Assembly (NCBI GenBank): GCA_021815285.1
Contig: JAKAHE010000030.1
Span: forward strand, 1 to 14,100
DNA length: 14,100 bases
Origin: Nitrospirota bacterium
GTDB taxonomy: Bacteria > Nitrospirota > JACRHJ01
Reading direction: 5' to 3'
In this document: positions 1 through 6,973 of the stretch, one piece after another
Position numbering within the stretch: the first letter of the stretch is position 1
How the letters are laid out: the number at the start of each line of letters is the position of its first letter
Made by a program: the position numbers and the translations under genes
The notes under the pieces: model-generated
What the model saw: the letters and a program-made list of their open reading frames with translations, nothing else
Database searches by the model: none
Told to the model about the DNA's origin: nothing

Positions 1-1262
1 TCCATAAAACAGTGGTGGCGCTCTGCGGGGCGTCGCTGGTTATCGCGCTCGGCATATTAAGCCAGGGCGAAGCCTTTTATTCCGTCGATCTGGGCGTGGA
101 CTGGAACGTAATATTCCTTCTCCTGTCCATGATGATCATCGTGGACCTGATGAAGCCGACGGGCGTATTCGAGTATGTCGCGATAAAGAGCGCCAAGCTC
201 GGAAAAGGCTCGCCTGTCAGGATACTGGCGATATTGGCTTTGGTGACCGCCGCAGCCTCCGCCTTCCTGGACAACGTTACCACCGTGCTCCTTATAGCCC
301 CGGTAACCCTGCATATCGCCGACGTGCTTGACATAGACCCCATACCGTTCCTGATTTCCTGCGCTATCGCATCCAATATAGGCGGCACGGCTACCTTGAT
401 TGGAGACCCGCCGAATATAATGATAGGCTCCCGCGCGGATATGGACTTCATGGCGTTCATCTATAACTTGGCTCCCGTAATCATCATAATCCTGGCCGCT
501 TATCTCCTGATGGCCAAAATCATGTGGGGCAAGGGGCTCAGGACAAGGGACGACCTCAAGGCGCGGCTGATGGAGATGGACGAGCGGGATGCGATTAAAG
601 ACCGCCCTCTCCTTATAAAATCGCTGGTTGTACTCGGGGCGGTGCTGGCGGGGTTCCTGCTTCAGGGGAGGTTGGGGCTCCAGCCCGCCACGATAGCGCT
701 TTCCGGGGCCGCGCTGATGCTCCTTCTGACCCGGAAGGACGAGCCGGACGGCTCTCTGCTCGCGGTCGAATGGTCGGCGCTTTTCTTCTTTATAGGCCTT
801 TTTATAATAATCGGCGGAGTGGTAAAGGTCGGGCTGATACAGTGGCTTTCCGTGCAGGTATTGAACCTCACGCACGGGAACATGCTCGGCACCAGCATGC
901 TGGTAATGTGGTTCTCGGCGTTCGCGTCGGCGTTCATCGATAACATCCCGTTCGTGGCCACTATGAACCCGCTGATAATAGATATGGCAAAACAGGTTCA
1001 TCCCGGCCTCTCCGGGCCTGCGCTCCTGCACCATGCGGACATGCTGCCGGTTTGGTGGTCGCTTGCCCTTGGGGCCTGCCTGGGCGGAAATGGCACCGCC
1101 ATCGGCGCTTCAGCCAACGTGATCGTGGTGGGGATGTCGGAAAAGATGGGCAGGAAAATATCGTTCGGCAGGTACATGCTTTACGGCATGCCGGTCATGG
1201 TGACGACCGTGGCGATATCCGCCCTTTACGTCTGGCTCAGATATTACGTTTTGAAAATATAG
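1..1262 (+). CDS. ArsB/NhaD-family ion permease (5' truncated)
   Basis: This is an inner-membrane secondary transporter of the ion transporter superfamily (ArsB/NhaD/P-protein, CitMHS-type fold). The reading frame is open from the first base; the codons before the GTG at 12 read His-Lys-Thr, so the true start lies upstream of the window and GTG 12 is probably an internal Val. About 416 residues are visible, mostly hydrophobic helices. Numbering from codon 12, the two-fold internal repeat shows as SAFLDNVTTV (83-92) and SAFIDNIPFVATM (306-318), each followed by a Gly/Asn signature: SNIGGTATLIGDPPN (121-135) and GGNGTAIGASANV (358-370). A charged cytoplasmic loop (about 174-200) separates the halves. 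The GDPPN motif is typical of NhaD-like and P-protein-like members. The substrate (Na+/H+ exchange, arsenite or an organic anion) cannot be told from sequence, and no arsenic resistance genes are adjacent. It converges on DAHP synthase with a 54-bp gap and no clear terminator. Confidence 0.88.
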   Translation, partial: HKTVVALCGASLVIALGILSQGEAFYSVDLGVDWNVIFLLLSMMIIVDLMKPTGVFEYVAIKSAKLGKGSPVRILAILALVTAAASAFLDNVTTVLLIAPVTLHIADVLDIDPIPFLISCAIASNIGGTATLIGDPPNIMIGSRADMDFMAFIYNLAPVIIIILAAYLLMAKIMWGKGLRTRDDLKARLMEMDERDAIKDRPLLIKSLVVLGAVLAGFLLQGRLGLQPATIALSGAALMLLLTRKDEPDGSLLAVEWSALFFFIGLFIIIGGVVKVGLIQWLSVQVLNLTHGNMLGTSMLVMWFSAFASAFIDNIPFVATMNPLIIDMAKQVHPGLSGPALLHHADMLPVWWSLALGACLGGNGTAIGASANVIVVGMSEKMGRKISFGRYMLYGMPVMVTTVAISALYVWLRYYVLKI

Positions 1263-1316
1263 GGGCGTAACCGGCACCCGAAGAAGGATATCCCAAGGCG
1301 CACAGTGTAATTTACG

Positions 1317-2345
1317 CTATGCAAGCTCCGCCAGGTCCCGGACAAGCCGCTCCGAGTCCTCCCAGCCAAGGCAGGGGTCTGTTATGGACTTGCCGTAGAC
1401 GTTCTCCCCGACCTTCTGCGAACCTTCAACGAGATAGCTCTCTATCATAAGTCCCTTTACCCTGCTCCGGAGCGTTCTGGAGGTCGCGCGGCTCTGCATG
1501 ACCTCTCTGGCAATCCTCGGCTGTTCATGGAAGAGCTTGTTTGAATTCGCGTGGTTGGTGTCTACGATTATCGCCGGGAACTGAAGGTTCCGTTTCTTGT
1601 AAACCTCTGAGAGGCGCATCAGGTTTTCATAGTGGTAGTTCGGTATGCTGGCGCCGTGCTGGTCAACCGCGCCCCTTAAAATACAATGGGTTAACGGGTT
1701 TCCTGAGGTCTTCACCTCCCAGCCGTTATATACCAGGACGTGGGGGAGCTGGGCCGCGTTCACGGAATTGAGCATGACCTCCATATCTCCGTTCGTAGGA
1801 TTCTTCATCCCCGCCGGGACGCCGATGCCGCTGACCGTAAGCCGGTGCAGCTGATTTTCGACCGAGCGCGCGCCTACGGCGACATAGCTCAAAATATCCT
1901 CGATATACGCATAGTTTTCTGGGTAGAGCATCTCGTCGGCGGCGGTCAGGTGCGTCTCCTTCATGGCACGGATGTGCATTTTTCTTATTGCTTTCAGGCC
2001 CTTGACCATATTCGGGGCTTCCGTGGGCGTCGGCTGGTGTGCCATGCCCTTGTAGCCCTCGCCAGTGGTGCGGGGCTTGTTAGTGTAAATCCTTGGTATT
2101 AATACTAATTTTTCTTTTACCTCGTCCTGGAGCCGGGCCAGATTCGAGACGTATTCTATCAGGGCGTCCTCGTTATCGGCGGAGCAAGGCCCTATAATCA
2201 CAAGGAATTTCTCGCTTTCGCCTTTTATCACGGAGGTTATCTCCTTATCCCGCTCCTTCTTTACCTCCGCAAGCTTCTCCGGGAGCGGCATGGTATCAAG
2301 TATTTCCTCCACAGACGGCATTTTTCTTATGTATTGAAAGCTCAT
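1317..2345 (-). CDS. aroF: 3-deoxy-7-phosphoheptulonate (DAHP) synthase, class I
   Basis: The enzyme condenses phosphoenolpyruvate with erythrose 4-phosphate, the first and usually feedback-controlled step of the shikimate pathway, in the cytoplasm. With the start used here it has 342 residues, the usual size of E. coli AroF/G/H-type enzymes. Visible signatures are IGPCS (51-55, metal-ligand Cys54), the PEP/phosphate motif KPRTTGEGYKG (90-100), GARSVENQLHR (158-168), GMKNPTNG (179-186), DTNHANSNK (262-270, metal-ligand His265), ESYLVEGSQ (302-310) and YGKSITDPCLGWED (317-330). The N-terminal extension of about 45 residues before the barrel is kept; in AroG-type enzymes this region contributes to inhibitor binding, but which aromatic amino acid inhibits here cannot be said. 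An in-frame ATG at 2360 would add five residues (MREVK). I chose ATG 2345 because GAGAGG sits five bases before it, inside that extension. Paralogue assignment (F, G or H) is arbitrary. Confidence 0.95.
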   Translation of the reverse strand: MSFQYIRKMPSVEEILDTMPLPEKLAEVKKERDKEITSVIKGESEKFLVIIGPCSADNEDALIEYVSNLARLQDEVKEKLVLIPRIYTNKPRTTGEGYKGMAHQPTPTEAPNMVKGLKAIRKMHIRAMKETHLTAADEMLYPENYAYIEDILSYVAVGARSVENQLHRLTVSGIGVPAGMKNPTNGDMEVMLNSVNAAQLPHVLVYNGWEVKTSGNPLTHCILRGAVDQHGASIPNYHYENLMRLSEVYKKRNLQFPAIIVDTNHANSNKLFHEQPRIAREVMQSRATSRTLRSRVKGLMIESYLVEGSQKVGENVYGKSITDPCLGWEDSERLVRDLAELA

Positions 2346-2350
2346 TTTTA

Positions 2351-2356
2351 CCTCTC
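2351..2356 (-). promoter_or_regulatory. Ribosome binding site deciding the DAHP synthase start
   Basis: On the minus strand GAGAGG is followed by five bases and ATG (2345-2343). This favours the internal ATG over the ATG at 2360, which has no comparable site upstream. Confidence 0.7.
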
Positions 2357-2388
2357 GCATTTAAAAACGGAACACACAGAGCAGGAAT

Positions 2389-2417
2389 ATCTTATAGATT
2401 AAGGGCTTTGAGGTCAA
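2389..2417 (-). promoter_or_regulatory. Candidate sigma70 promoter for DAHP synthase
   Basis: On the minus strand TTGACC (2417-2412) is followed by a 17-bp spacer and TAAGAT (2394-2389). An overlapping alternative -10, TATAAG (2396-2391), has a 15-bp spacer. Either predicts a leader of roughly 35-40 bases before the chosen start. No TrpR/TyrR-like operator or aromatic leader peptide was recognised. Confidence 0.45.
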
Positions 2418-2708
2418 TAACAAATTTATCTCCGGGCGAGCCGCACACGCATAAAAACTCCTTGATGAATCCCGGCCAGGACGCGAAAAACCGGTGTCCG
2501 AGCCCCCATGAAAATGCAAGAAAACCGCTTTTCCCGGCATGAAACCGCGCCAATACGATACCCGCGAAAATTTGCCGGTTTTTATTTTTATACGGGATTG
2601 ATAGTGGTTTTAGGCGGTCTGGCAGATGCGGCAGGAACTGGCGCCGGTAACAGCGTCTTTGGCTGTTGTCTCAGAATGACAGACTGGACGGGTTCGTCCT
2701 TGCCCCCC

Positions 2709-4094
2709 TTACGCCAGCCTGGCCTTCAGTTTCAGGAACGGGCCGCCGTCGGTTACCTTCACCCACTCCTTGTGGCCCTTGCCGCAGTAGCCGAGGCCGA
2801 ACAGCGTGGACTTATCCCCCACCATGCTGATGGAATTCAGCATGTCCGGCAGATAACCGGTTACGATTACCGGGGTATAGACATTGCCCGTTAATTTCCC
2901 GCCCTTTATTTCCTCGGCAAGATAGCCTTCGAGCTGTATTCCCCAGCCCTTCGGGTCTTCCATGCCGTTGGACGGGTGGGTGAGGTAATAGCCGGAGTCG
3001 ATGCTTCTTATCATGTCCTCGAAAGTGTCGTTTCCCGGCCCGAAGAAAGTGTTCGTCATACGGGCGTACGCCTTTCGCTCGTAGGACTCGCGACGGCCAT
3101 TGGCGGTTCTTTGTACGCCAAGCCGGGTGGCGGAGTTTAAATCAGTAATGCCGGAGACGAGGACTCCGTCCTTTATAATCTGCGTGCTGGAGGAGATCTG
3201 CCCCTCGTGGTCGAAGAAGAAGCTCGCCGCCGCACCCTCAAAGGCGGGAGAGTCGAACATATTAACAAGAGCCGAACCGACTGGTTTATGTAGAAATTCC
3301 TGCGCCCTTGAGCGGCCCTTTAAGAACATGTCCGTCTCGGTTCCGTGTCCGAAACACTCGTGGGCCGTGATGCCTGCGAATTCCGGGGAGAATATGCAGT
3401 CATAGACACCGGGGGCGAGGCGCGGGGCGCCAAGGATGCGTCCGCAGTCCCGGACGAGGGAGTCGAACTTTTCCTCAGGTATCACGGAGTTCTCGTATCC
3501 GCCCTGGCGCGAGTCCCCTTCGTGGAGCTGGGCGGTCTCGGATCCGTCCCTCATGACGGCCTGTATGACGGCTTGTCCCCTTTTGACGTCCTGGAAGAGA
3601 GTTTTGCCCCTGTTTACGTAAAGCTCCCTGTTCCTGGTGTAGGCATAGACAGAGACGGCGTTCACGATGCGCTTGTCCATGCCCTGGAGCTTTTCCATAT
3701 ATTCCGAGCACCGCGACACCTTGTCCTTCAGGGGCACGGAATCGTTTGGGATTTTTTCCTTTATGTCGAAATCCTTCTCAAGGCTCTCGCCCGGTTCTAT
3801 GCGGATGTTCCCGCCGATACCGGCAAATTCAGCCGACTTGAGAAGCTCGCGCGCGGCCTTTTTAAGCCCGTCCGGGGAGAGGTCCGAGGTAGAGCGCTCG
3901 ATGAATTCGCTCCCCGTGAATACCGTCAGGACTGCGCCCCTCGAGGGGTCGAGCGGTTCGACGCGGGACTCCTTCGTCATAACCACCACGCGCTCGCCGA
4001 GCGTTTCCATTACAAGCCCGCAGGCGTAGGGAACGGTCTTTTCCATGTCGGAGACAATCTCCGACAGAAGCGGTTTAAGCTCTTTGATGTCCAT
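2709..4094 (-). CDS. tldD: TldD-family zinc metallopeptidase
   Basis: This is a cytoplasmic peptidase of the TldD/PmbA (U62) family. In E. coli, TldD pairs with PmbA (TldE) to degrade unfolded peptides, mature microcin B17 and degrade the CcdA antitoxin. The protein has 461 residues, normal for the family. The metal site is visible as HECFGHGTETD (245-255), with His245 and His250 as ligands and Glu246 as catalytic base, and GYCGKG (435-440) supplies the expected Cys437 ligand. The N-terminal alpha/beta region (1-220) and C-terminal beta-rich domain are both complete. The full zinc site marks this as the active TldD-type subunit rather than the site-less PmbA partner, which is not in the window. 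The start has no recognisable Shine-Dalgarno; the next Met (residue 17) would cut the first helix, so ATG 4094 is kept. The gene is divergent from pfpI-htrA. Confidence 0.93.
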   Translation of the reverse strand: MDIKELKPLLSEIVSDMEKTVPYACGLVMETLGERVVVMTKESRVEPLDPSRGAVLTVFTGSEFIERSTSDLSPDGLKKAARELLKSAEFAGIGGNIRIEPGESLEKDFDIKEKIPNDSVPLKDKVSRCSEYMEKLQGMDKRIVNAVSVYAYTRNRELYVNRGKTLFQDVKRGQAVIQAVMRDGSETAQLHEGDSRQGGYENSVIPEEKFDSLVRDCGRILGAPRLAPGVYDCIFSPEFAGITAHECFGHGTETDMFLKGRSRAQEFLHKPVGSALVNMFDSPAFEGAAASFFFDHEGQISSSTQIIKDGVLVSGITDLNSATRLGVQRTANGRRESYERKAYARMTNTFFGPGNDTFEDMIRSIDSGYYLTHPSNGMEDPKGWGIQLEGYLAEEIKGGKLTGNVYTPVIVTGYLPDMLNSISMVGDKSTLFGLGYCGKGHKEWVKVTDGGPFLKLKARLA

Positions 4095-4104
4095 AGGTTC
4101 TGTA

Positions 4105-4134
4105 TGTGTAACACGCGCCGGGCGGCTTTGTCAA
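4105..4134 (-). promoter_or_regulatory. Candidate tldD promoter with extended -10
   Basis: On the minus strand TTGACA (4134-4129) is followed by 18 bp and TACACA (4110-4105), with TG one base before the -10 (TGTTACACA). The -10 match is modest. Transcription would begin only a few bases before the tldD ATG, consistent with the missing Shine-Dalgarno. The -35 hexamer overlaps, on the opposite strand, the -35 of pfpI. Confidence 0.35.
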
Positions 4135-4157
4135 GAGGCTCCGAGGGATGGTATAAT
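4128..4157 (+). promoter_or_regulatory. Sigma70 promoter of pfpI-htrA
   Basis: TTGTCA (4128-4133), an 18-bp spacer and a perfect TATAAT (4152-4157) lie upstream of a strong ribosome site (GGAGG 4178-4182, seven bases before ATG 4190). Predicted transcription start is near 4164. Confidence 0.72.
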
Positions 4158-4189
4158 TATAAAATAGAAAACAGAGTGGAGGTATTACA

Positions 4190-4729
4190 ATGAAGGCGTT
4201 AATGATCTCGGCGAATAATTTCGAGGACACGGAAGTCCTCTACCCGTATTACAGGATAAAGGAGGAAGGCTGGAAGGTTGATGTCGCGGCCCCCGAGGGG
4301 GACAGGATTACCGGCAAACACGGTATTTCCGTATCCGTGGACAAAAGCCTCTACGACGTAAACCCGAAAGAATACGACCTGCTCGTCATTCCGGGCGGCA
4401 AGGCCCCGGAGGAGGTGCGCCAAAACAAAGACGCGCTTAATATTGTAAAGAGCTTCTTCGAGGACGACAAATACGTCGCCGCGATATGCCACGGCGCGCA
4501 GGTGCTCATATCCGCCGGGGAGATGAACGGAAGAAGCGCGACATGCTGGCCTGGCATAAAGGACGACGTCACTGCCGCGGGTGGTAAATACCGCGATACG
4601 GAGGTGGTAGTGGACGGTAACCTTATTACATCACGGAAGCCCGACGACCTGCCTGCGTTTATGAGGGAGGTCGTGAGCGTGATGCGGGAGCTCTCCAGGC
4701 TCGAAGAGGAGAGGGAAAAAGCGGCGTAA
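4190..4729 (+). CDS. pfpI: PfpI/DJ-1 family protein (intracellular protease / deglycase type)
   Basis: This is a cytoplasmic class I glutamine amidotransferase-fold protein of the PfpI/YhbO group, described in the literature as an intracellular peptidase and as a stress-related glyoxalase/deglycase; the physiological activity of the group is debated. Its 179 residues include an N-terminal FEDTE (11-15) with the conserved Glu12 and the nucleophile elbow AAICHGAQ (97-104) with Cys100 and His101, the same residue numbers as I recall for Pyrococcus PfpI. The oligomer-forming Tyr-Pro-Tyr segment (18-20) and the late SRKPDDLPAF stretch (148-157) are also typical. The end is a charged helix closing in EKAA. 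A strong promoter and GGAGG site precede it. The htrA ATG follows ten bases after the stop, so the two are probably co-transcribed, suggesting a shared stress or protein-damage role. Confidence 0.92.
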   Translation: MKALMISANNFEDTEVLYPYYRIKEEGWKVDVAAPEGDRITGKHGISVSVDKSLYDVNPKEYDLLVIPGGKAPEEVRQNKDALNIVKSFFEDDKYVAAICHGAQVLISAGEMNGRSATCWPGIKDDVTAAGGKYRDTEVVVDGNLITSRKPDDLPAFMREVVSVMRELSRLEEEREKAA

Positions 4730-4739
4730 AAGGAGCTTG

Positions 4740-6134
4740 ATGAACCGGAAACCCGTTTTTTCCATAGCGGTTTTTGCCGCAGCAATCGCCCTGGCCGCCT
4801 TTGCCCTATTCCAGAAGGACAGCGGCCCGGACCGCGCGTACAGCGCAGGCGCGAAGGCCGTCCTGCCGGATTTCTCCGGCGTAATCCAGAAAGTCATGCC
4901 GTCGCTCGTCAAGATAGAGAACGAGGGCCTGGCGGCTCACCCGGCCTTTATAATAAGCGGCGGACGGGGCGGCGGACGGCCCGGCAAGGGCGACATAGAG
5001 ATTGCCGAGACAAAGGAGGGGACGGGGTTTTTCGTTGACAGAAGCGGTCTTATCCTGACGAATTACCACGTCATAGAGGGCGCGCAGGTCTTAAAGGTAG
5101 TGACTAAGGACAGGCGCGAATACACTGCAAAGGTCGTCGGGGCGGACCCCCTCTCCGACATCGCCGTAATTAAAATCAAGCCTGATTTCAATGTCGTCCC
5201 GGTGCGGATGGGGGATTCCTCGAAGCTCCAGGTCGGCCAGTGGGTTATAGCTCTCGGCAACCCCCTGGGGCTTAATTTCTTCTCCTCGGCCGGCATAGTC
5301 TCAGGCTTCGGGCCGCCGGGGCCGCACTACATAGGGTTCTTCGATTTCATACAGGCGGACTTAAACATCCAGCCGGGCAACTCCGGCGGGCCGATGATAA
5401 ACTACCAGGGGCAGGTGGTGGGGATAAACAACGCATACCTCGGTCCAGGGACGATGATAGGCTTCGCCATACCCATAAACAGGGCGAAGGAGGTAATGGC
5501 GCAGCTTGTGAAATACGGCAGAATCTCGCGCGGATACCTGGGACTCCTTGGGCAGAACCTGACCGAGAGCCTGGCCCAGAGGCTTGGGCTGAGGGATGTC
5601 CGGGGGGCGCTCGTGTCAGACGTCCTGGACGGAAGCCCGGCCAAGAAATACGATATAAAACCGAGAGACGTCGTGCTCGAGTGGAACGGAGACGAGATAA
5701 AGGACAACCGCACCCTTCAGGAAAAGATTTACAACTCCCCCGCCGGGAAACGGGTGGACTTACTCATTATTCGGGACGGAAGACAGATACACCTGCCTGT
5801 AATTCTTGGCGAGCTTGAGGCGCATTCGCTTGCGACGGAACGGGTTGCCATGCAGTGCGGGATTACCCTTGAACCGATTTCCCAGCCGATTGCGGAGCGC
5901 TTCGGGATGGAAAAGGCCATTGGCCTTCTGGTGTTGAAGGTCGTCCCCGGCTGTCCGGCGTTCGAGGGCGGGCTTCGCTTCGGAGACGTGGTTCAGAAGA
6001 TAGAGGGCGTCCAGGTAAACACCGTATCGGATTTCTACCGCGAATACTCAAAGGCCCGCCCCGGCAGGAATATCCTCGTGCAGGTAATCAGAAACGGCAG
6101 ACCCTTCTACGTGACAATCCAGCAGGAGTCATAA
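4740..6134 (+). CDS. htrA: HtrA/DegP-type periplasmic serine protease with two PDZ domains
   Basis: This is an exported quality-control protease and chaperone that degrades misfolded envelope proteins. It has 464 residues from ATG 4740. An N-terminal hydrophobic segment (about 5-24) is a signal peptide or anchor. The trypsin-like domain has the full triad: His110 in TNYHV, Asp140 in SDIAV and Ser215 in GNSGGP; the intervals of 30 and 75 residues equal those of E. coli DegP (105/135/210). A Gly-rich stretch (GGRGGGRPGKG, about 74-84) takes the place of the LA-loop region. PDZ1 spans roughly 265-355 and PDZ2 370-464. A TTG at 4737 is also in frame, but only one base would separate it from the AGGAG site (4731-4735), so the ATG four bases downstream of that site is preferred. 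It is second in a likely operon with pfpI. No RpoE/CpxR-type site was recognised. Confidence 0.95.
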   Translation: MNRKPVFSIAVFAAAIALAAFALFQKDSGPDRAYSAGAKAVLPDFSGVIQKVMPSLVKIENEGLAAHPAFIISGGRGGGRPGKGDIEIAETKEGTGFFVDRSGLILTNYHVIEGAQVLKVVTKDRREYTAKVVGADPLSDIAVIKIKPDFNVVPVRMGDSSKLQVGQWVIALGNPLGLNFFSSAGIVSGFGPPGPHYIGFFDFIQADLNIQPGNSGGPMINYQGQVVGINNAYLGPGTMIGFAIPINRAKEVMAQLVKYGRISRGYLGLLGQNLTESLAQRLGLRDVRGALVSDVLDGSPAKKYDIKPRDVVLEWNGDEIKDNRTLQEKIYNSPAGKRVDLLIIRDGRQIHLPVILGELEAHSLATERVAMQCGITLEPISQPIAERFGMEKAIGLLVLKVVPGCPAFEGGLRFGDVVQKIEGVQVNTVSDFYREYSKARPGRNILVQVIRNGRPFYVTIQQES

Positions 6135-6136
6135 CG

Positions 6137-6189
6137 CCCCCCCCTGCCCCCTTTTATCTTAAGCGGGGGGTGAAGAAATAATTTCTTGA
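6137..6189 (+). terminator. Weak terminator-like hairpins after htrA
   Basis: A C-rich run (6137-6151) can pair with GGGGGG around 6165-6170 across an A/T-rich loop. Next to it AAGAAA-TAA-TTTCTT forms a small AT hairpin ending where the TTGACA of the pyrF upstream region begins. No uridine tract follows the GC stem, so this is at best an imperfect terminator. Confidence 0.3.
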
Positions 6190-6220
6190 CAAAATATCCC
6201 TGTTTGGTGTTTTTTATACT
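6186..6220 (+). promoter_or_regulatory. Possible pyrF promoter elements
   Basis: A consensus TTGACA (6186-6191) and a TATACT (6215-6220) lie upstream of pyrF, but the spacer is 23 bp, longer than sigma70 normally uses. Either one element is incidental or another sigma factor or activator is involved. Confidence 0.3.
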
Positions 6221-6234
6221 GAACTTCTGTAAAC

Positions 6235-6246
6235 GGAGATGACTTG
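6235..6246 (+). promoter_or_regulatory. Ribosome binding site and TTG start of pyrF
   Basis: GGAG (6235-6238) is five bases before TTG (6244-6246). An ATG at 6239 directly abuts the GGAG and is out of frame, opening a 57-codon frame with no spacing for initiation, so TTG is the supported start. Confidence 0.65.
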
Positions 6247-6963
6247 TCGCCATCCAATAGAAACATCCCGCCTGAGGAACGCCTTATCTTCGCGCTCGAT
6301 GTCCCGACCGTGGAAGAGGCCAAAAGCCTCGTCGAGGAACTGGGAGAAAGTGTACGGTTCTACAAGCTGGGCCTTGAGATATTCATGGCCGGGGGATACT
6401 ATGAGTTCATAGACTGGCTTCGGGCGCGGGGGAAGAAAGTCTTCGTGGACCTTAAGTTCTTCGACGTCCCGGAGACCGTAAAGAGGGCCGTGCGGCAGCT
6501 TAATGGCCGGGGCGTAACATTCGCCACCGTGCATGGGAACGACGGCATCTTAAGGGCTGCGGCGGAAGCGAAGGGCGACGTAAAAATCCTTGCCGTGACG
6601 ATGCTTACGAGCCTCGACCAGGGCGATATCGAAGATCTGGGCTTTAAAGCGGACGTGAAATCCGTGGTGCTCTCAAGGGCGAAAAGGGCGCTTGAAGTCG
6701 GCTGCGACGGGGTAATTTCATCCGGTTTGGAAGCCCCGGCATTGAGGGAAAACCTTGACGAGCGGCTCATAATAATCACGCCGGGAATCCGCCCCGTGAA
6801 GAACACAGACGACCAGAAGAGGACCGTGGACATCGAGGATGCCTTCAGAAACGGCGCGGATTATATAGTCATCGGCAGGCCGATTAAGAACGCCCCCGAC
6901 AGAAAGGCCGCGGCGGAAGAGATACAAAGGAGGATAGCGGCGGTGTTCGCGCGGGCGCAATAG
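6244..6963 (+). CDS. pyrF: Orotidine 5'-phosphate decarboxylase
   Basis: The enzyme decarboxylates OMP to UMP, the last step of de novo pyrimidine synthesis, in the cytoplasm. At 239 residues it is the usual length for the short bacterial group. It shows FALDV (16-20), YKLGLE (40-45, Lys41), the catalytic DLKFFD (69-74: Asp69, Lys71, Asp74), the phosphate-side GIRP (181-184) and GRPI (211-214), all in order on a TIM barrel. The start is TTG with a GGAG site five bases before it; no in-frame ATG lies nearby before the conserved core, and the next plausible Met would remove FALDV. It stands alone: no other pyrimidine gene is present, and its stop lies 10 bp from the stop of the convergent acyltransferase gene. 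Confidence 0.96.
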   Translation: MSPSNRNIPPEERLIFALDVPTVEEAKSLVEELGESVRFYKLGLEIFMAGGYYEFIDWLRARGKKVFVDLKFFDVPETVKRAVRQLNGRGVTFATVHGNDGILRAAAEAKGDVKILAVTMLTSLDQGDIEDLGFKADVKSVVLSRAKRALEVGCDGVISSGLEAPALRENLDERLIIITPGIRPVKNTDDQKRTVDIEDAFRNGADYIVIGRPIKNAPDRKAAAEEIQRRIAAVFARAQ

Positions 6964-6973
6964 ACTCAAGCCC

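Larger units (their letters stand above)
2346..2708. other. Non-coding interval between tldD and DAHP synthase genes
   Basis: About 363 bases lie between the tldD stop and the DAHP synthase start, both genes being on the minus strand. The interval holds the candidate promoter for DAHP synthase, two small hairpins near the tldD end (arms at 2649-2654/2662-2667 and 2686-2690/2695-2699), and a TCAGAATGAC word (2671-2680), the reverse of GTCATTCTGA. A 128-codon plus-strand frame from 2508 runs into the tldD gene and has no family resemblance, and a 59-codon minus frame (2540-2361) has no ribosome site; neither is called. No tRNA or known riboswitch was recognised. Confidence 0.5.

Noticed and set aside
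57..1034. Long minus-strand open frame (325 codons) opposite the permease
   Set aside because: It is the antisense shadow of a GC-rich membrane protein gene: highly charged, no family resemblance, no ribosome site.
2361..2540. Minus-strand 59-codon frame across the interval upstream of DAHP synthase
   Set aside because: No ribosome site, atypical composition, and it overlaps the candidate promoter of DAHP synthase.
2508..2894. Plus-strand frame of 128 codons starting in the interval after the DAHP synthase gene
   Set aside because: Its second half is antisense to the tldD 3' end, the first half shows no domain, and no ribosome site precedes the ATG.
3345..4193. 282-codon plus-strand frame opposite tldD
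   Set aside because: It is antisense to a complete, well-conserved TldD and has no recognisable domain.
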